Of a stretch of 5,024 nucleotides of DNA, positions 4,161-5,024 are shown one piece after another. The notes beneath the pieces were generated by a model. It did no database searches. It was not told the DNA's origin and was given only the letters and a program-made list of their open reading frames with translations. Each line of letters starts with the position of its first letter. The stretch's first letter is position 1. Location: NCBI GenBank assembly GCA_000402295.1, contig AQRW01000058.1, positions 1 through 5,024 on the forward strand, read 5' to 3'. The position numbers were made by a program, and so were the translations under genes. The DNA comes from Candidatus Aerophobus profundus SCGC AAA252-L23 (lineage in GTDB: Bacteria > Aerophobota > Aerophobia > Aerophobales > Aerophobaceae).

Positions 4161-4464
4161 ATGGCTAACATTGACTTCTATATTTATCTATGAACTGGAG
4201 TATCATATAGCCAAGAAACGGTTTTGTCAAGGTTTTGGACGAGATGTCAAATGGGCTACTGAGCAAGAGAAGGAACCAGGGGTCTATTTGTACGCCAATC
4301 GGTGTCCGACCGATGGGCCCGGCCGCTCCTATATAGTGCAGCAGGTGCTGATTGGAACGCTTGAATCTTGTGACTATAAGGTGCGTCAGACCATGAGATT
4401 TGGTAGAAATAATAGGATTAGTGGAATTGCGGAATTTGGCTCTCAGAAAAGATTCTGGCTGTTA
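4161..4464 (+). repeat. Dispersed repeat, copy 3 (longest)
   Basis: Copy 3 begins ATGGCTAACATTGACTTC, follows copy 2 as far as TGTGACTATA, and continues over the part shared with copy 1 (about 4395-4464). Relative to copies 1 and 2 it has one missing T near 4190 and an 11-base deletion near 4385. Those indels split every long frame: a plus frame ends at 4491, and the conserved minus frame is lost at the 11-base gap. A stop not found in copy 1 also occurs in the minus frame near 4418. The left end lies 45 bases upstream of the hicB start, in the same relation as copy 2 to the brnT relic. No transposase, terminal inverted repeat or target-site duplication is evident. Confidence 0.9.
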
Positions 4465-4625
4465 ATGAGACTTTTGGTAGAGGTGAAATAACCGGTGATG
4501 AAGTCAGAGTCGAATTCAAGAAAAGGTCATTTAATCCTATGCTAATGGATTGGGTCTCCTCTTTGGGAAAAATTAATGTTCCCTGGATGGGAAACAGAAA
4601 TCTCAGCCTCTATTTTGAGAAGTAG
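4422..4625 (+). other. Unassigned open stretch after repeat copy 3
   Basis: Between a TAG (4419-4421) and a TAG (4623-4625) this plus frame is open for 67 codons. It includes ILAVNETFGRGEITGDEVRV, then EFKKRSF, DWVSSLGKINVPWMG and NLSLYFEK. The composition looks like real protein, but there is no start codon or ribosome site at the beginning and I recognise no family. A minus frame over the same bases is also open for much of its length. It may be the distal, once-coding part of the repeat element, since its first third lies inside copy 3. The following 4626-4723 holds nothing I can identify. Confidence 0.3.
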
Positions 4626-4725
4626 TTTTTTTCTACCTGTGATAATCCCTGTACAATGGATTCGACATCTGGTCCTTCCGCTAGCCAAGAACTGGACCAT
4701 GGTACTCCTAAACCTAAGAACAAAG

Positions 4726-4763
4726 AATAGATACCCACGGGCTTACGCCCGTGGGTATCTATT
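4726..4763. repeat. Perfect 17-bp palindromic hairpin
   Basis: AATAGATACCCACGGGC (4726-4742), loop TTAC, then its exact reverse complement (4747-4763). A G-T pair and an A-T pair can extend the stem to 19 bp. The right side continues TTCTCCTTTC and the left side is A-rich (ACAAAGA), so either strand could act as an imperfect intrinsic terminator. The ACGGGCTTACGCCCGT core resembles short palindromic repeats scattered in many bacterial genomes, so a REP or MITE-like element is the main alternative. Only one copy is in the window. Confidence 0.8.
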
Positions 4764-4882
4764 TTCTCCTTTCTACTATTTTCAGGAGTAATACTCTCCT
4801 GGAATGTATCTTATGGCAGCCAATTAGAAAGAAAAATGCAAGGTGTTGAACAACAAAAGAGAAATCAGGAGCTTTTAACCTC

Positions 4883-4910
4883 TTGACCTTTCGGAATTTT
4901 GGTATAAACT
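4883..4910 (+). promoter_or_regulatory. Possible sigma-70 promoter for the 4974 gene
   Basis: TTGACC (4883-4888, five of six consensus bases) is followed, after 16 bases, by TAAACT (4905-4910, four of six), inside GGTATAAACT. A start near 4917 would give a leader of about 57 bases. Reading TATAAA (4903-4908) as the -10 leaves only 14 bases of spacing, so the spacing is not ideal either way. Confidence 0.4.
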
Positions 4911-4957
4911 CTGACGCACTCTCCCTTACAATGTCTGTCCATTCAAAGAGGAACATG

Positions 4958-4970
4958 AAGGAGGTGATCC
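4958..4970 (+). promoter_or_regulatory. Extended Shine-Dalgarno AAGGAGGTGATCC
   Basis: These 13 bases are the full complement of the common bacterial 16S rRNA 3' end (GGATCACCTCCTT). From GGAGG to the ATG at 4974 there are nine bases, a good spacing. This decides the start of the gene running off the right edge. Confidence 0.8.
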
Positions 4971-4973
4971 TCA

Positions 4974-5024
4974 ATGACGCGAAGCGAGGAATACCAAGAA
5001 TCAGAGCGAAGGCGAAGAGAGCAT
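4974..5024 (+). CDS. Start of an unidentified plus-strand gene (cut by window edge)
   Basis: The ATG at 4974 opens 17 codons to the window end: MTRSEEYQESERRRREH, a strongly charged, probably helical N-terminus rich in Glu and Arg. The perfect extended Shine-Dalgarno and the possible promoter upstream support a real and well-translated start. A second open frame from an ATG at 4954 reads MKEVILNDAKRGIPRIRAK, but its ribosome site is poor and the extended Shine-Dalgarno would lie inside it, so I prefer 4974. Too little is visible to name a family; a small DNA- or RNA-binding protein or a transposition-related protein are guesses only. Confidence 0.55.
   Translation, partial: MTRSEEYQESERRRREH

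Noticed and set aside
4084..4491. 135-codon plus frame covering repeat copy 3
   Set aside because: It begins antisense to hicB. The same frame in copy 2 has a stop, and the differences between copies fall mainly at its first codon positions, so it is not under coding constraint.
4759..4974. 71-codon minus frame
   Set aside because: It starts opposite the extended Shine-Dalgarno of a plus gene, has no ribosome site of its own, and has no recognisable motif.
1..5024. CRISPR array, rRNA or replication origin
   Set aside because: No regularly spaced short repeats, rRNA segments or iteron/DnaA-box clusters were seen. The 16S-like 13-mer at 4958 is a Shine-Dalgarno only.

Overview
This 5,024-bp stretch is a gene-poor, AT-rich accessory region of a bacterial chromosome. 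It reads as a graveyard of small toxin-antitoxin-type and mobile-DNA-associated genes. Ribosome-binding sites are canonical, and the last one matches the 16S anti-Shine-Dalgarno perfectly. The family mix (BrnT, RelE, HicB, DUF4160/DUF2442, DUF2283, DUF1016/YhcG, probably XisI) is typical of environmental Gram-negative or candidate-phylum bacteria with many such modules, for example anammox Planctomycetes, Deltaproteobacteria or Nitrospirae. I cannot fix the taxon. Almost all recognisable genes lie on the minus strand.

Layout, left to right. Positions 1-112 hold a partial copy of a dispersed repeat (copy 1). Positions 141-180 hold the 5' half of a tRNA-Phe (minus), broken just after the anticodon loop. 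Positions 248-470 hold a frameshifted relic that resembles XisI (plus). Positions 514-959 hold an intact two-gene minus operon: an 80-aa DUF4258-like protein, then a DUF2283 protein. Positions 1042-1403 hold a probable GNAT acetyltransferase relic lying between two copies of TACTGCCGGC. Positions 1478-2179 (minus) hold a frameshifted RelE-type toxin relic, a DUF4160 gene interrupted by an in-frame TAA, and an intact DUF2442 gene. Positions 2226-2645 (minus) hold a ruined brnT and its intact partner antitoxin-like gene, still joined by an ATGA overlap. Positions 2670-2914 hold repeat copy 2. Positions 2933-3724 hold the largest intact gene, a 263-aa protein with a cysteine-rich N-terminus and a HEAT-like helical C-terminus. 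Positions 3764-3859 hold a DUF1016/YhcG fragment. Positions 3906-4115 hold an orphan hicB. Positions 4161-4464 hold repeat copy 3, followed by an unassigned open stretch, a perfect 17-bp palindrome at 4726-4763, a possible promoter, and the first codons of a plus-strand gene with an extreme Shine-Dalgarno that runs off the window.

Two themes stand out. First, toxin-like members are broken (brnT, relE, DUF4160, DUF1016) or absent (hicA), while antitoxin-like partners (DUF2442, the BrnT-partner gene, hicB) keep full reading frames. This suggests toxins decayed while antidotes stayed. Second, three copies of an unidentified repeat differ almost only by transitions, and two of them sit in the same orientation just upstream of minus-strand toxin-antitoxin genes. 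I did not find a clearly new intact system. The best leads are this repeat, the DUF4160 in-frame stop with a conserved tail, and the tRNA-Phe half.
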